From assembly GCF_003415675.1 (NCBI RefSeq), contig NZ_QFZK01000010.1, positions 62,001 to 126,000 of the forward strand: a stretch of 64,000 nt of DNA. Reading direction: 5' to 3'. Positions 1 to 9,230 of this stretch are shown in pieces. The translations under genes and the position numbers were made by a program. Position 1 is the stretch's first letter; each line of letters opens with the position of its first letter. The notes below the pieces were generated by a model. It made no database searches. It was not told the DNA's origin and was given only the letters and a program-made list of their open reading frames with translations. Source of the DNA: Rhodoferax lacus (GTDB taxonomy: Bacteria; Pseudomonadota; Gammaproteobacteria; Burkholderiales; Burkholderiaceae_C).

Positions 1-27
1 GGTCTGAGGCGTCCTTCCCCAGCCCCC

Positions 28-639
28 TTAAAACTGATAGCCCAAGCCCAGCAAGCCCTGCGTACCCGAAGACTTGAAACTGTTGGACTGGCCGGGCAGG
101 TTGGTGCTGCTGTAGAACACCTGCTTGACCTCGGCCTGCAGGTAGATGTGTTTGTCAACGAAGGAGCGCAATCCCAGGCCGTAGCCAGCGCCCTCGATGT
201 ACTGGTCGGCACTTCCGGTGCTGGCATCAAAGTGCATGCTGGCGCCCTCATAGCCTACCTTCAGGTAGGCCAGCGTGCGGTCAAAGAGCTTGAGCCCTGG
301 CTCCATATAGACGGAAAAGGCGGTGCGCCGTTTCAATGCCGCAAATCCCGCCGTGGTGTTGGCATTGCCCCCTGCGATATCGGTCAGGTTGAGGGTGGCT
401 CCCAATGAGAATATGGCCGTGCCACCTGCGGGCCAGCCCCACGCACCCTGGATGCCCAGCCCCTGCGAAGTCCAGCCCAGGCCATTGATCTGGTTGTCAC
501 CCACGCCCAACTCGGTGGTGCCTGAATCCAGCCCCACATTGAGGCCCAGGCTCAAGCCTTCGAACGGGGTCTTCTGGGCAAAGGCCGGCGCACTCACCAG
601 GCTGGCCGCGAGCAACACGAGAGGGGTGATTCGCTGCAT
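28..639 (-). CDS. Outer-membrane beta-barrel protein (paralogue A)
   Basis: A 203-residue protein with a cleavable signal peptide (hydrophobic core LVLLAASLVSA, probable cleavage after APAFA) and a C-terminus ending in GLGYQF; a final aromatic residue is usual for barrels inserted by the BAM machinery. The rest alternates glycine/aromatic stretches without a cytoplasmic domain. It is clearly related to the protein at 60784-61368 (both have FEG near the mature N-terminus, GYGLG, and PGQ-(N5)-KSS near the end). An AAGGAG ribosome site lies 8 bases before the ATG. It is divergent from hsp20 and shares the TTGCGAATTCGCAA box at 717, but its own -10 candidate (GACACT, 694-689) is weak. Ligand unknown. 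Confidence 0.8.
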   Translation of the reverse strand: MQRITPLVLLAASLVSAPAFAQKTPFEGLSLGLNVGLDSGTTELGVGDNQINGLGWTSQGLGIQGAWGWPAGGTAIFSLGATLNLTDIAGGNANTTAGFAALKRRTAFSVYMEPGLKLFDRTLAYLKVGYEGASMHFDASTGSADQYIEGAGYGLGLRSFVDKHIYLQAEVKQVFYSSTNLPGQSNSFKSSGTQGLLGLGYQF

Positions 640-716
640 GGCGGGTCTCCTTTTGTGAAGGCCGCAGCGGGACGCACGGCCTGCAAAAAGTGTCTGTTTG
701 CGAAGACCTTTTCCGC

Positions 717-730
717 TTGCGAATTCGCAA
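717..730. promoter_or_regulatory. Crp/Fnr-type box upstream of hsp20
   Basis: Perfect 14-bp palindrome TTGCGAATTCGCAA. A -10 hexamer TAGATT (752-757) follows after 21 bp towards hsp20, placing the box centre near -41 as in class II activator promoters. No -35 hexamer is recognisable, which fits activator dependence. The regulator is not in the window. Confidence 0.65.
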
Positions 731-765
731 TGGCAGCGTTCCCTGGCGCACTAGATTCATGCAGC

Positions 766-784
766 GCTTTGCATGGTGCAAAGC
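766..784 (+). other. Hairpin in the hsp20 5' leader
   Basis: GCTTTGCA and TGCAAAGC form an 8-bp stem around a TGG loop, at about the predicted transcription start. It does not cover the Shine-Dalgarno AGGAG at 799-803, so an RNA-thermometer role is only a possibility. Confidence 0.4.
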
Positions 785-810
785 CAGTTCAACCCACCAG
801 GAGTTTCATC

Positions 811-1239
811 ATGAATGGTCTTCGTGTTTCCGATCCGCTGTTCGTCACACCGCTGGAGTCCGTGGTGCGCCGCTTCCTGTCGTCGTCGCTGTTTGATTCG
901 GAGCTGGTCACCTTGCGCATGCCCGTGGACATCCTGGAGCGCGATGGCATGTATGCCGTCAAGGCCGACCTGCCGGGCCTCAAAAAAGACGATATCAATG
1001 TACGCATAGAAGGAAACCAGGTGCAGATTGAAGTGCGCGAAAGCCCGGACACAGCCGCCCCCACCAACGGTGACAAGGTGCTGCGCCAAGAGCGCAACCA
1101 CGCCGCCATCAGCCGCACCTTCAGCATGGCCGATGACATTGACGACACCCAGGTGAAGGCCTCGTATGTCGATGGCGTGCTGCAGCTGGAGTTGCCCAAG
1201 AAGGCCTCGTCCGCTGCTCGCAAGATTGCCATCCAGTAG
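811..1239 (+). CDS. Hsp20 family small heat-shock protein
   Basis: 142 residues, typical of bacterial alpha-crystallin-type chaperones, which bind unfolding proteins and hold them for refolding by ATP-dependent chaperones. The alpha-crystallin domain spans roughly residues 35-135, with DILERDG at its start and the family signature [10 protein letters not shown] near its end; the short tail ends KIAIQ. ATG 811 is preferred over the upstream in-frame ATG at 655 because AGGAG lies 7-8 bases before it and the extension has no similarity to the family. It is the first gene after the palindrome at 717 and may be cotranscribed with the exporter genes that begin 10 bases downstream. Confidence 0.93.
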   Translation: MNGLRVSDPLFVTPLESVVRRFLSSSLFDSELVTLRMPVDILERDGMYAVKADLPGLKKDDINVRIEGNQVQIEVRESPDTAAPTNGDKVLRQERNHAAISRTFSMADDIDDTQVKASYVDGVLQLELPKKASSAARKIAIQ

Positions 1240-1249
1240 GGTTGCCGGC

Positions 1250-1981
<732 letters not shown>

Positions 1982-2004
1982 CAGCCAAAGCAGCGAAACG
2001 AACC

Positions 2005-4377
2005 ATGAAAACCCTGGACCGCAAGGTCATGCGCGACATCCGCCGCCTGGGCAGCCAGGCCGTGACGATTGCGCTGGTGGTGGCAAGCTCCATAGGCGGC
2101 TTTGTGGCCTGCCTGTCGGCGGTGGATTCGCTGGCCCTGGCACGCGAGCGGTTTTACGAGCGTGCGCATTTTGCCGACCTGTTTGTGTCGCTCAAGCGGG
2201 CGCCCATCGCACTGGCAGCGCAGTTGCAGACACTGCCCGGCGTGGCCCATGTGCAGCCCACGGTGGAAACCGTTGCCCGTATCACTACCTCCGACAGCAC
2301 AGACCCGGCGCTGGGCCAGCTCATAGGGCTGGACCTGGACGCCACGCAGACTGCGCGGCTCAACCAGGTCAGCCTGCGCTCGGGCCAGTGGCCCAGCCGG
2401 GGCGCGGCCGCAAATGGCGAACTGCAGGTGCTGGTGTCCGAAGGCTTTGCCCTGGCCCACCACATGCGGCCCGGCGCACGTGCCACCGCGCTCATCAACG
2501 GCCGGCAGCGGGTGCTGCGCATGACCGGCGTGGCCCTGTCGCCGGAATATGTTTTTGCCGGCCTGTGGGGCATGCCGGATGTGCGGGGCTTTGGTGTCTT
2601 CTGGCTGGACCAGCAGGCACTGGCCGCCGCCCTGGACATGACCGAGGCCTTCAACCATGTGGCCTTTGCACTGGCACCGGGCGCCTCGCTGGCCCACAGC
2701 ATGGACGCCATAGACCGGCAGCTCGCACCCGTGGGCGGACAGCCCGCCATCAGCCGCAGGGACCAGATATCCAACGCCATGCTGGACAACGAGATCGTGC
2801 AGCAGCGCGTGCTGGGCACCCTGCTGCCCGCCATCTTTTTGCTGGTGGCCAGCTTCCTGATTCATGTGTTCACTGCACGGCTGATCGCCACCCAGCGCGA
2901 GCAGCTGGCGCTGCTCAAGGCCCTGGGCTTCAGCAACGCCGCCATTGCGCTGCACTACTTCAAACTGGTCTCGCCCATGGTGCTGACCGGCTATGGGTTG
3001 GGGCTGGCCTTGGGCGCCGTGCTGGGGCAGCTGATGCTGGGGCTGTATGCCGAGGTCTTCCACTTCCCGGTGTTTGGGTACCGGCTGGGCGCAGACCTGG
3101 TGCTGTGGGGCCTGCTGCTGGCGCTGCTGGCCGCGGTGCTGGGAACCCTGACACCGCTGGCCGCGCTGGTGCGTCTGTCGCCAGCCGAGGCCATGCGCCC
3201 GCAGGCGCCAGCGCGCTACCGGCCCGCATTGCTGGAGCGCCTGCCCTGGCTGCGCACCGGCCCCGCGCTGCGCATGATTCTGCGCAACATGGAGCGCAGG
3301 CCCTTGCGCACCACGCTGACCACGCTGGGTATGGCCTCTGCATTGGCCCTGGTGGTGGTGGGCAACTTCTTCCGCGATGCCATGGACACGATTGTCGATG
3401 CCAACTTTGTGCTGGCCCTGCGCGGCGACCTGGTGGTGTGGACCACGGAGGCAGTCAATGGCTCTGCGGCGCGCGGGCTGGAGCGCATTCCCGGGGTGCT
3501 GCAGGTGGAGGCGGGGCGCCAGGTACCCGTGCGCTTTGTGCACGGCCAGCGAACGCAAAGCGGCGCGCTGCAGGGTGTGCCAGCCGGTGCGCAGCTCAAC
3601 CGCGTGATTGACCTGGACCTGCGCCGGGCACACATCCACCCCGAGGGCCTGACCCTGTCGGACCGGCTGGCAGACAAGCTGCAACTGCGCCCGGGCCAGG
3701 CTGTGACGGTGGAGGTACTGGAGGGACAGCGCCGCACCCAGGTGCTGGTGCTGCAGCGCACGGTGCGCGACATGATGGGCCTGAACGCCTACATGGACGC
3801 ACAAGCCCTGCACCGCCTGCTGGGCGAAACCGATGTGGCCACGCAATTCACCCTGGCCGTGCAACGCGGCACCGAGGCGGCCGTGCTGCACGCCACACAG
3901 GCCATGCCCCGGGTGGCCGGGGCCTTCAGCAAGGCCACGATGCTGCGCAACATGCAGGACATTTCGGCGCGCAACATCCTCATCATGAGCGCCATCCTCA
4001 CCGGCTTTGCCGCGGTGATTGCAGTGGGCGTGGTCTACAACAGCGCACGCATTGCGCTGGGCGAGCGCTACTGGGAACTGGCCAGCCTGCGCGTGTTGGG
4101 CTTCACCCGTGCCGAGGTGTCGGGCCTGCTGCTGGGTGAGCTGGCGCTGCTCCTGTTGCTGGCGCTGCCCCTGGGCATGGCGCTGGGCTGGGCACTCACG
4201 CATGTTCTGGTGCAGCAGATGCATTCGGACCAGTTCATGTTTCCGGTGGTGATACGCCCCAGGACCTATGCGCTGGCCGCGCTGTGCATTGTGGGCGCCG
4301 GTGTGGCCAGCGCACTGGTGGTGCGCCAGCGCATTGACCGGCTGGATCTGGTGGCCGCCCTGAAGGCGCGCGAGTAG
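2005..4377 (+). CDS. FtsX-like ABC exporter permease
   Basis: 790 residues. One transmembrane segment near the N-terminus (TIALVVASSIGGFVACL) is followed by a large periplasmic domain, then three hydrophobic segments around residues 270-395, a second periplasmic domain and three C-terminal segments. This is two FtsX modules in one chain, the arrangement of large MacB-like/DevC-like permeases. It follows the ATPase gene by 23 bases and precedes the fusion protein by three, so the three form one exporter operon. Such systems export lipids, peptides or antibiotics without using the membrane potential; the cargo here cannot be told from sequence. Confidence 0.88.
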   Translation: MKTLDRKVMRDIRRLGSQAVTIALVVASSIGGFVACLSAVDSLALARERFYERAHFADLFVSLKRAPIALAAQLQTLPGVAHVQPTVETVARITTSDSTDPALGQLIGLDLDATQTARLNQVSLRSGQWPSRGAAANGELQVLVSEGFALAHHMRPGARATALINGRQRVLRMTGVALSPEYVFAGLWGMPDVRGFGVFWLDQQALAAALDMTEAFNHVAFALAPGASLAHSMDAIDRQLAPVGGQPAISRRDQISNAMLDNEIVQQRVLGTLLPAIFLLVASFLIHVFTARLIATQREQLALLKALGFSNAAIALHYFKLVSPMVLTGYGLGLALGAVLGQLMLGLYAEVFHFPVFGYRLGADLVLWGLLLALLAAVLGTLTPLAALVRLSPAEAMRPQAPARYRPALLERLPWLRTGPALRMILRNMERRPLRTTLTTLGMASALALVVVGNFFRDAMDTIVDANFVLALRGDLVVWTTEAVNGSAARGLERIPGVLQVEAGRQVPVRFVHGQRTQSGALQGVPAGAQLNRVIDLDLRRAHIHPEGLTLSDRLADKLQLRPGQAVTVEVLEGQRRTQVLVLQRTVRDMMGLNAYMDAQALHRLLGETDVATQFTLAVQRGTEAAVLHATQAMPRVAGAFSKATMLRNMQDISARNILIMSAILTGFAAVIAVGVVYNSARIALGERYWELASLRVLGFTRAEVSGLLLGELALLLLLALPLGMALGWALTHVLVQQMHSDQFMFPVVIRPRTYALAALCIVGAGVASALVVRQRIDRLDLVAALKARE

Positions 4378-4380
4378 GCC

Positions 4381-5607
4381 ATGGCTCCACACCGGCACTG
4401 GCTTTGGGGTGGCGTGGCAGTGCTGGCTGCTCTGGCAGCACTGGCCTGGGCCTTCTGGCCGCGCCCTGTGGAAGTGGAGGTGGCGCCCATCACACGCGGC
4501 GTGTTTGAAAGCACGGTGGAGGAAGACTGCAAGACCCACCTGAGCGAGCGCTACACCCTGTCCACACCGGTTACGGCGGCGCTGGAGCGCACAAGCCTGC
4601 GCGAGGGCGACACGGTGCGGCGCGGCGACGTGGTGGCCCGCCTGCAGGCTGTGGATGCGGCCCTGCTGGACCCGCGCAGCCATGCCGAGGCGCTGGCGCG
4701 CCAGCGCTCTGCCAGTGTGGGCGTCAACCGCGCCCAGACCCAGCTGAACCAGGCCACCCTGGCGCTGGCCGATGCGTGGAGGGAACTGCAGCGCACACAC
4801 CATCTGGCCGAGCAGGGTTTTGTAGCCGATGCCCGGCTGGACAGTGCGCGCCTGGCAGTGTCCGCCGCCCGCAACGCGCTGGATGTGGCCGGGGCCGACA
4901 AGGACATGGCCATACAGGAGCAGGCCCTGGCCAGTGCGGCCTTGCAAAGCCCGCGCCCTGCCAACGCCAAGCAGTGGGTGCTGATGCGTGCCCCGGTGGA
5001 CGGCGTGGTGCTTAGGCTGGCACAGACCGACGCCGTCACGGTGACAGCCGGCACTGCCCTGTTGGAGCTGGGCGACCTGGCGCACATGGAGGTGCTGTGC
5101 GAACTGCTCACCAGCGATGCGGCACGCACGCCGCCGGGCAGCGTGGCGCACATCGACTACGGCAGCCCGCAGCGTGTGCAGGGCCTGCGCGCTGCCGTGC
5201 GCCTGGTAGAGCCGGCCGGGTTCACCAAGGTGTCGGCGCTGGGTGTGGAAGAGCAGCGCGTCCGGGTGCATCTGGATGTTGTTGCTGTCGACGCCAGCGC
5301 GGACCGTGCAGAGTCACCAGACGCCTGGCGCCGCCTGGGCGAGGGCTTTCGCGTGGGCGTTCGCATCAGCTTGCACCGTGTGGAACATGCGGTGCTGGTG
5401 CCTGTGGGCGCGCTGGTGCCCCAAGGCGACGCCATGGCGGTGTATGTGCTGGATGGCCGTCGGGTGCGCCTGCAACCCATTGCGGTGGGCGAGCGCAATG
5501 CCAACGTGGCCTGGGTGCAAGACGGCTTGCAGCCCGGCCAGTCGGTGGTGCTGTACCCGCCCACGCAGTTGGTCAGCGGACAGAAAGTGCAGGTACGCGC
5601 GCCGTAG
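4381..5607 (+). CDS. HlyD-family periplasmic adaptor (membrane fusion protein)
   Basis: 408 residues: an N-terminal membrane anchor (WGGVAVLAALAALAWAFW), a beta domain, a helical region (about residues 95-185, alanine- and arginine-rich with heptad character), a lipoyl-like half (VLMRAPVDGVVLRL, about 200-213) and a C-terminal beta-barrel. It would link the preceding permease to an outer-membrane channel; no TolC-like gene is in the window. Its last 35 bases overlap the end of the convergent cfa gene. Confidence 0.88.
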   Translation: MAPHRHWLWGGVAVLAALAALAWAFWPRPVEVEVAPITRGVFESTVEEDCKTHLSERYTLSTPVTAALERTSLREGDTVRRGDVVARLQAVDAALLDPRSHAEALARQRSASVGVNRAQTQLNQATLALADAWRELQRTHHLAEQGFVADARLDSARLAVSAARNALDVAGADKDMAIQEQALASAALQSPRPANAKQWVLMRAPVDGVVLRLAQTDAVTVTAGTALLELGDLAHMEVLCELLTSDAARTPPGSVAHIDYGSPQRVQGLRAAVRLVEPAGFTKVSALGVEEQRVRVHLDVVAVDASADRAESPDAWRRLGEGFRVGVRISLHRVEHAVLVPVGALVPQGDAMAVYVLDGRRVRLQPIAVGERNANVAWVQDGLQPGQSVVLYPPTQLVSGQKVQVRAP

Positions 5608-6955
5608 CCAGGCCGTCGTGCGGGTACATATAGCGCCTGCTGGCCGGGAAGGTGCTGGTGCCGGCCGCACGGCGGCACGACAGGATCTGGTACACGCCCA
5701 ACGTACCGGCCTCGAACTCCATGGCCGAGGCCGCCATGTACAGGCGCCAGATGCGGAAGGTGGCCTCGTTCACAAAGTCCAGCGCCTTGCCGTGGCTGGC
5801 GTCCAGCCGGTGCACCCAGTGCCGCAGGGTCAGGGCGTAGTGCGGGCGCAGGCCTTCCACATCCATGATCTCGAAGTTGGCGCGCTCCATGGCCCGCTGG
5901 ATGTTGCTCACTGTGTCGAGCTGCCCGTCCGGAAACACATAGCGGTTGATGAACTGGGTGGAGAGCTGCGCGTCCCAGCCCTCCTCATCGTGGGTGATGC
6001 CGTGGTTCAAAAAATAGCCCTGGGGCTTGAGCAGGCGGTGCACGCTGCCAAAGTACTGCGGCAGGTTCTTCAGGCCCACATGCTCGAACATGCCCACGCT
6101 GGCAATCTTGTCAAAGCAGGCCTGGCCCGGCAGGTCGCGGTAGTCCTGCAGCGCCACCGTGACCTGGCGCTGCAGGCCGTTGGCGGCAATGCGCTGCTGG
6201 CACAGCTCGTACTGCCGCTGGCTCAGTGTGATGCCATGGGCCTGCACGCCGTAGTGCCGCGCCGCATGCAGCAGCAGCGCGCCCCAGCCGCAACCTATGT
6301 CCAGAAACTGCTCGCCGGGTTGCAGCTGCAGCTTGCGGCAGATGTGGTCCAGCTTGGCGCGCTGGGCCGCTTCCAGCGACATGTCCGGAGCTTCGAAATA
6401 GGCACACGAATACACCATGGTCGGGCCCAGCCACAGACGGTAAAACTCGTTGGACAGGTCGTAGTGGAAAGAGATGGCACGGCGGTTCTCGTCGCGCGTA
6501 TGCGCCTGCACTGTGTCGCCCGCCAGCCGGGGCGCAGGTTCGGCTTCTGTGGTCCTAGTACCAGAGAGCTTGCTGCGCAGCAGGCACAGCAGGGCACGCA
6601 GGCGTTCGCCAAAGCTCAGGCGCAGTGCGGGCAACTGGTCCTTGAGCGCCAGGGCTGCAAACAGGTCGCCCTCGATGTCGATGCGGCCCTGGAAATAGGC
6701 ATCGGCAAAGCGCAGCGGGTCACGCCCCAGCAGCAGCGACTGCACGGCATTCGGGTCACGCACCGAGAGGCCAAAGTCCGGCCCCACCGGCTCGTGCGCG
6801 CGGCGCCCGAAGCGCGAGCTGCTGTTGTCCGGAAAGCGCAGCACCAGCACGCCATCAAATGGCGCCAGCAACTTGTCCAGCATGGGGCTCCAGGGGGCGA
6901 TCTGGCCTTGGCTTTTTTGGAGCATTTTTTCAGGCATCGGTTGCACATGGGACAT
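5573..6955 (-). CDS. cfa: Cyclopropane-fatty-acyl-phospholipid synthase
   Basis: 460 residues. Transfers a methylene group from S-adenosylmethionine to unsaturated acyl chains of membrane phospholipids, a classic stationary-phase, acid and membrane-stress response. The SAM-binding motif I LDIGCGWGALLLHAA lies in the second half, followed by GITLSQRQ and the MFEHVG segment of the CFA/CMAS family; the N-terminal 130 residues form the usual lipid-facing domain. ATG 6955 has GAGGAG a few bases upstream; the longer frame from 7054 would run through the promoter. A -10 candidate TACTTT (7004-6999) is 22 bp from the box at 7027, so it may be co-regulated with the divergent BON gene. Confidence 0.93.
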   Translation of the reverse strand: MSHVQPMPEKMLQKSQGQIAPWSPMLDKLLAPFDGVLVLRFPDNSSSRFGRRAHEPVGPDFGLSVRDPNAVQSLLLGRDPLRFADAYFQGRIDIEGDLFAALALKDQLPALRLSFGERLRALLCLLRSKLSGTRTTEAEPAPRLAGDTVQAHTRDENRRAISFHYDLSNEFYRLWLGPTMVYSCAYFEAPDMSLEAAQRAKLDHICRKLQLQPGEQFLDIGCGWGALLLHAARHYGVQAHGITLSQRQYELCQQRIAANGLQRQVTVALQDYRDLPGQACFDKIASVGMFEHVGLKNLPQYFGSVHRLLKPQGYFLNHGITHDEEGWDAQLSTQFINRYVFPDGQLDTVSNIQRAMERANFEIMDVEGLRPHYALTLRHWVHRLDASHGKALDFVNEATFRIWRLYMAASAMEFEAGTLGVYQILSCRRAAGTSTFPASRRYMYPHDGLATARVPALSVR

Positions 6956-7026
6956 ATGCGTTCTCCTCAGGTCAAGGCAAATGAATGAACCCGTGTGAAA
7001 AGTAACGCGCAGCAGGCCCTGCAGAT

Positions 7027-7040
7027 TTGTGAATTCGCAA
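7027..7040. promoter_or_regulatory. Crp/Fnr-type box between cfa and a BON gene
   Basis: TTGTGAATTCGCAA, one mismatch from TTGCG-N4-CGCAA. Rightward, TAGAGT (7063-7068) begins 22 bp after the box; leftward, TACTTT (7004-6999) also begins after 22 bp. One centred operator could therefore serve two divergent class II promoters. Confidence 0.65.
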
Positions 7041-7098
7041 GCTGCCCGCAGCACCGCAAATCTAGAGTGCCATCACGTGCAAATTCTGGAGCCCTGCC

Positions 7099-7341
7099 AT
7101 GCGGACCGATGAAGAACTCAAAGCCGAAGTCATGGAACGACTGGATTCCATTCCCGCCATCAAGGCCTCCGACATTGATGTGTCAGTCGATGCTGGAATG
7201 GTCACCCTGGACGGCGAGGTGGACACCCACCAGACGCGCTTCCAGGTGGAACGGGCCGCGCGGCGTGTGTCCGGCATACGCGGCCTGCAGATCCGCATCA
7301 AGCCCACCTACGGCGGGTCAAAGCGCGGGATACGGTCTTAG
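7099..7341 (+). CDS. Single BON-domain protein
   Basis: 80 residues, nearly all one BON domain (residues about 4-72; VDAGMVTLDGEVDTHQTR is the conserved strand-turn-strand). BON domains bind phospholipid or other membrane components and are common in envelope-stress proteins. There is no signal peptide, so it is probably cytoplasmic unless exported another way. GGAG precedes the ATG. The last 24 bases overlap the convergent flavodoxin gene. It belongs to the set of genes preceded by a TTGCG-type box. Confidence 0.85.
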   Translation: MRTDEELKAEVMERLDSIPAIKASDIDVSVDAGMVTLDGEVDTHQTRFQVERAARRVSGIRGLQIRIKPTYGGSKRGIRS

Positions 7342-7836
7342 GGGTGTCGGCGCAGCTGCGCCATTGGACGCGGTGAGTTGCGCCAGGAAGCGCAGCATGC
7401 GCTGCTCTTGCTGGCCGTCGGTCATCTCCTGGGTGGTGACTGCCAGTGAGGCAATCGGGGCCTTGTTGCACAGGGCCTCCAGGTCGGACAAGACCTTGGC
7501 CTGACCCGCACCGTCACAGGTGCAAAACAGCGCCAGCCTTCGAAATTGCCCTTGGTGCTGCAGGATGTAGGACCGCACCGGGCTGGAGATATTCCAGGCC
7601 CAGATGGGTGTGCCAATCACCACCAGATCGTAGTCGGCAGGGTTGTATCGGGTGGGGGCTATGGGCGCACCGTGGTGCATCAGAGCTTGCCAGAGTGAGC
7701 GCAGGTAGTGCCGGCCGCCCACGCCCTCGCTGGGGTCCTGTATGCGCTCCAGGTCTGCGCTACAGCCCAGGGCAATTTGCTGGGCCAGTGTCTGGGTATG
7801 TCCCGTCCTTGAAAAATAGGCCACCAGTGTTCGCAT
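7318..7836 (-). CDS. Flavodoxin-family protein
   Basis: 172 residues. The N-terminus MRTLVAYFSRTGHT is the FMN phosphate-binding loop of flavodoxins of the NAD(P)H:quinone-oxidoreductase-like group, and VVIGTPIWAWNISSPVRSY is the conserved loop over the isoalloxazine ring. It should bind FMN and carry electrons or reduce quinones. It is transcribed leftward from a promoter (TAGCAT, 7887-7882) placed 21 bp from the box at 7909, divergent from the triple-BON gene. The physiological partner is unknown. Confidence 0.85.
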   Translation of the reverse strand: MRTLVAYFSRTGHTQTLAQQIALGCSADLERIQDPSEGVGGRHYLRSLWQALMHHGAPIAPTRYNPADYDLVVIGTPIWAWNISSPVRSYILQHQGQFRRLALFCTCDGAGQAKVLSDLEALCNKAPIASLAVTTQEMTDGQQEQRMLRFLAQLTASNGAAAPTPLRPYPAL

Positions 7837-7908
7837 GGTTTTTCTCCTGTGAGGTCTGCAAAAAATGCAGGCGCGCGCTGCATGCTAGGCACGCCAGCCT
7901 TGTGGCGC

Positions 7909-7922
7909 TTGCGAATCCGCAA
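7909..7922. promoter_or_regulatory. Crp/Fnr-type box between flavodoxin and triple-BON genes
   Basis: TTGCGAATCCGCAA, within a longer inverted repeat 7904-7927 (10-bp arms, AATC centre). Rightward, TACAGT (7945-7950) begins 22 bp after the box; leftward, TAGCAT (7887-7882) begins after 21 bp. This is the clearest divergent pair of the set. Confidence 0.68.
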
Positions 7923-7994
7923 GCGCCGGTCTGGCGCATTTCCCTACAGTGGTTCAACTCTCTTTTGTTTGCCTCACCACGGAAGGAAACTGCC

Positions 7995-8645
7995 ATGAAA
8001 ACCGATGCCCAGATCAAGAGCGATGTTCTCGACGAACTGGAGTGGGACCCTGCGGTGAACGCCGCCGACATCGGCGTCATCGTGAAGGACCGTGTGGTGA
8101 CGCTCACGGGCCATCTGAAATCCCTGCCCGAGAAATCGGCCGCTGAGCGTGCTGCGCAGCGTGTCTCCGGGGTCATGGCCATCGTGGTGGAAATGGATGT
8201 GCAACTGGGCCCCGATGCGGTGCGCGGCGATACCGATATTGCAGCGGCCGTCAACCACGTGCTGGCCTGGACCACGGCTGTGCCCAACGGTGCCATTCAC
8301 GTCAAGGTGGAGAAGGGCTGGGTCAGCCTGGACGGTTCGGTGGACTGGGGCTACCAGCGCCAGGCCGCCGAGAAAGCGGTGCAGGCACTGGTGGGCGTGG
8401 TGGGCATCAGCAACCGCATCACCGTCAAGCCGCGCCTGTCGTCCACAGATATCCAGCGTGGCATTGAGCGCGCCCTGACCCGGCACGCCGAGCGCGAGGC
8501 CAAACACCTGCAGGTGCAGGTGGAGGGCTCGCGGGTTACGCTGCGCGGGCCGGTGGGCTCGTGGGCCGAGCGGCAGGCAGCGCAGGGCGCTGCGTGGTCC
8601 GCACCCGGGGTGACTGCCGTGAGCAATGAACTGTATTTGCGTTAG
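7995..8645 (+). CDS. Triple BON-domain protein
   Basis: 216 residues made of three BON domains, about residues 4-70, 78-147 and 150-216; each carries the V-x-L-x-G-x-V/L core (VVTLTGHL, WVSLDGSV, RVTLRGPV). There is no signal peptide. Family members are linked to osmotic and envelope stress and bind membrane lipids. ATG 7995 has AAGGAA upstream; the longer open frame from 7446 covers the promoter and the flavodoxin gene and was rejected. The lipoprotein gene starts 20 bases before its stop, so the two are probably translationally coupled. Confidence 0.9.
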   Translation: MKTDAQIKSDVLDELEWDPAVNAADIGVIVKDRVVTLTGHLKSLPEKSAAERAAQRVSGVMAIVVEMDVQLGPDAVRGDTDIAAAVNHVLAWTTAVPNGAIHVKVEKGWVSLDGSVDWGYQRQAAEKAVQALVGVVGISNRITVKPRLSSTDIQRGIERALTRHAEREAKHLQVQVEGSRVTLRGPVGSWAERQAAQGAAWSAPGVTAVSNELYLR

Positions 8646-9192
8646 CCTGGCCAGCGCGCTGGTGCTTTTGGGCGGCTGCTCGCATTTGCTGCCCAGGGCA
8701 GAGCAGGAAGTCATCAATCCGTGGAAAGACTTTGCCGAGGCGCTGGCCAGCTACGACAAGATCGTCCCCTACGCCACCCATATCGAGGCCGTGCGCGAAC
8801 TGGGTTTTGCACCCAACCATTCCGCCAACACCCAGGTGCTCAACCAGGCGCAGGTGGTGAATGCGGTGCTGCCCTCGCCACTGCAGGGGCGCATGAATCC
8901 GCCGCAGGGCATCGTGGACTGCATCAAGGCGCAAGAGGCCTGTACCGGTTACCTGATGGAGCCCAGCAAAATCACGCAAACGCGGGTGGGCAGTTTCTTT
9001 CTGGATTTTCTGAACTTCAAGCGCAACACGGTGACCTCGGGCTGGAGGTTCTCCGCGTTGGTGGTGGTGGTGGATGACGTAGTGGTCTACAAGCAGTGGA
9101 GTGGGGAGCCCAAGATCGAATCCACCGAGTTGCGCATCAACCCGCTGGGGCCGCTGCAAAGCATGGGCGAGACCTTGAAGGTGGCGCCCTGA
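8626..9192 (+). CDS. Predicted lipoprotein of unknown function
   Basis: 188 residues with a short lipoprotein signal: hydrophobic VSLASALVLL followed by the lipobox LGGC (cysteine at residue 18). The mature part starts SHLLPRAEQEV and contains two further cysteines (IVDCIKAQEACTGY) that could form a disulfide. I do not recognise the family. It overlaps the triple-BON gene by 20 bases and so probably belongs to the same stress operon. Convergent with phaC. Confidence 0.75.
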   Translation: MNCICVSLASALVLLGGCSHLLPRAEQEVINPWKDFAEALASYDKIVPYATHIEAVRELGFAPNHSANTQVLNQAQVVNAVLPSPLQGRMNPPQGIVDCIKAQEACTGYLMEPSKITQTRVGSFFLDFLNFKRNTVTSGWRFSALVVVVDDVVVYKQWSGEPKIESTELRINPLGPLQSMGETLKVAP

Positions 9193-9230
9193 CGCTCTGT
9201 GTGCCGTCTGCGCGTCGTCTGTGTGCGGCC

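Noticed and set aside
7446-7994. Upstream extension of the triple-BON gene
   Set aside because: It crosses the divergent promoter and the flavodoxin gene in antisense; ATG 7995 has a ribosome site.
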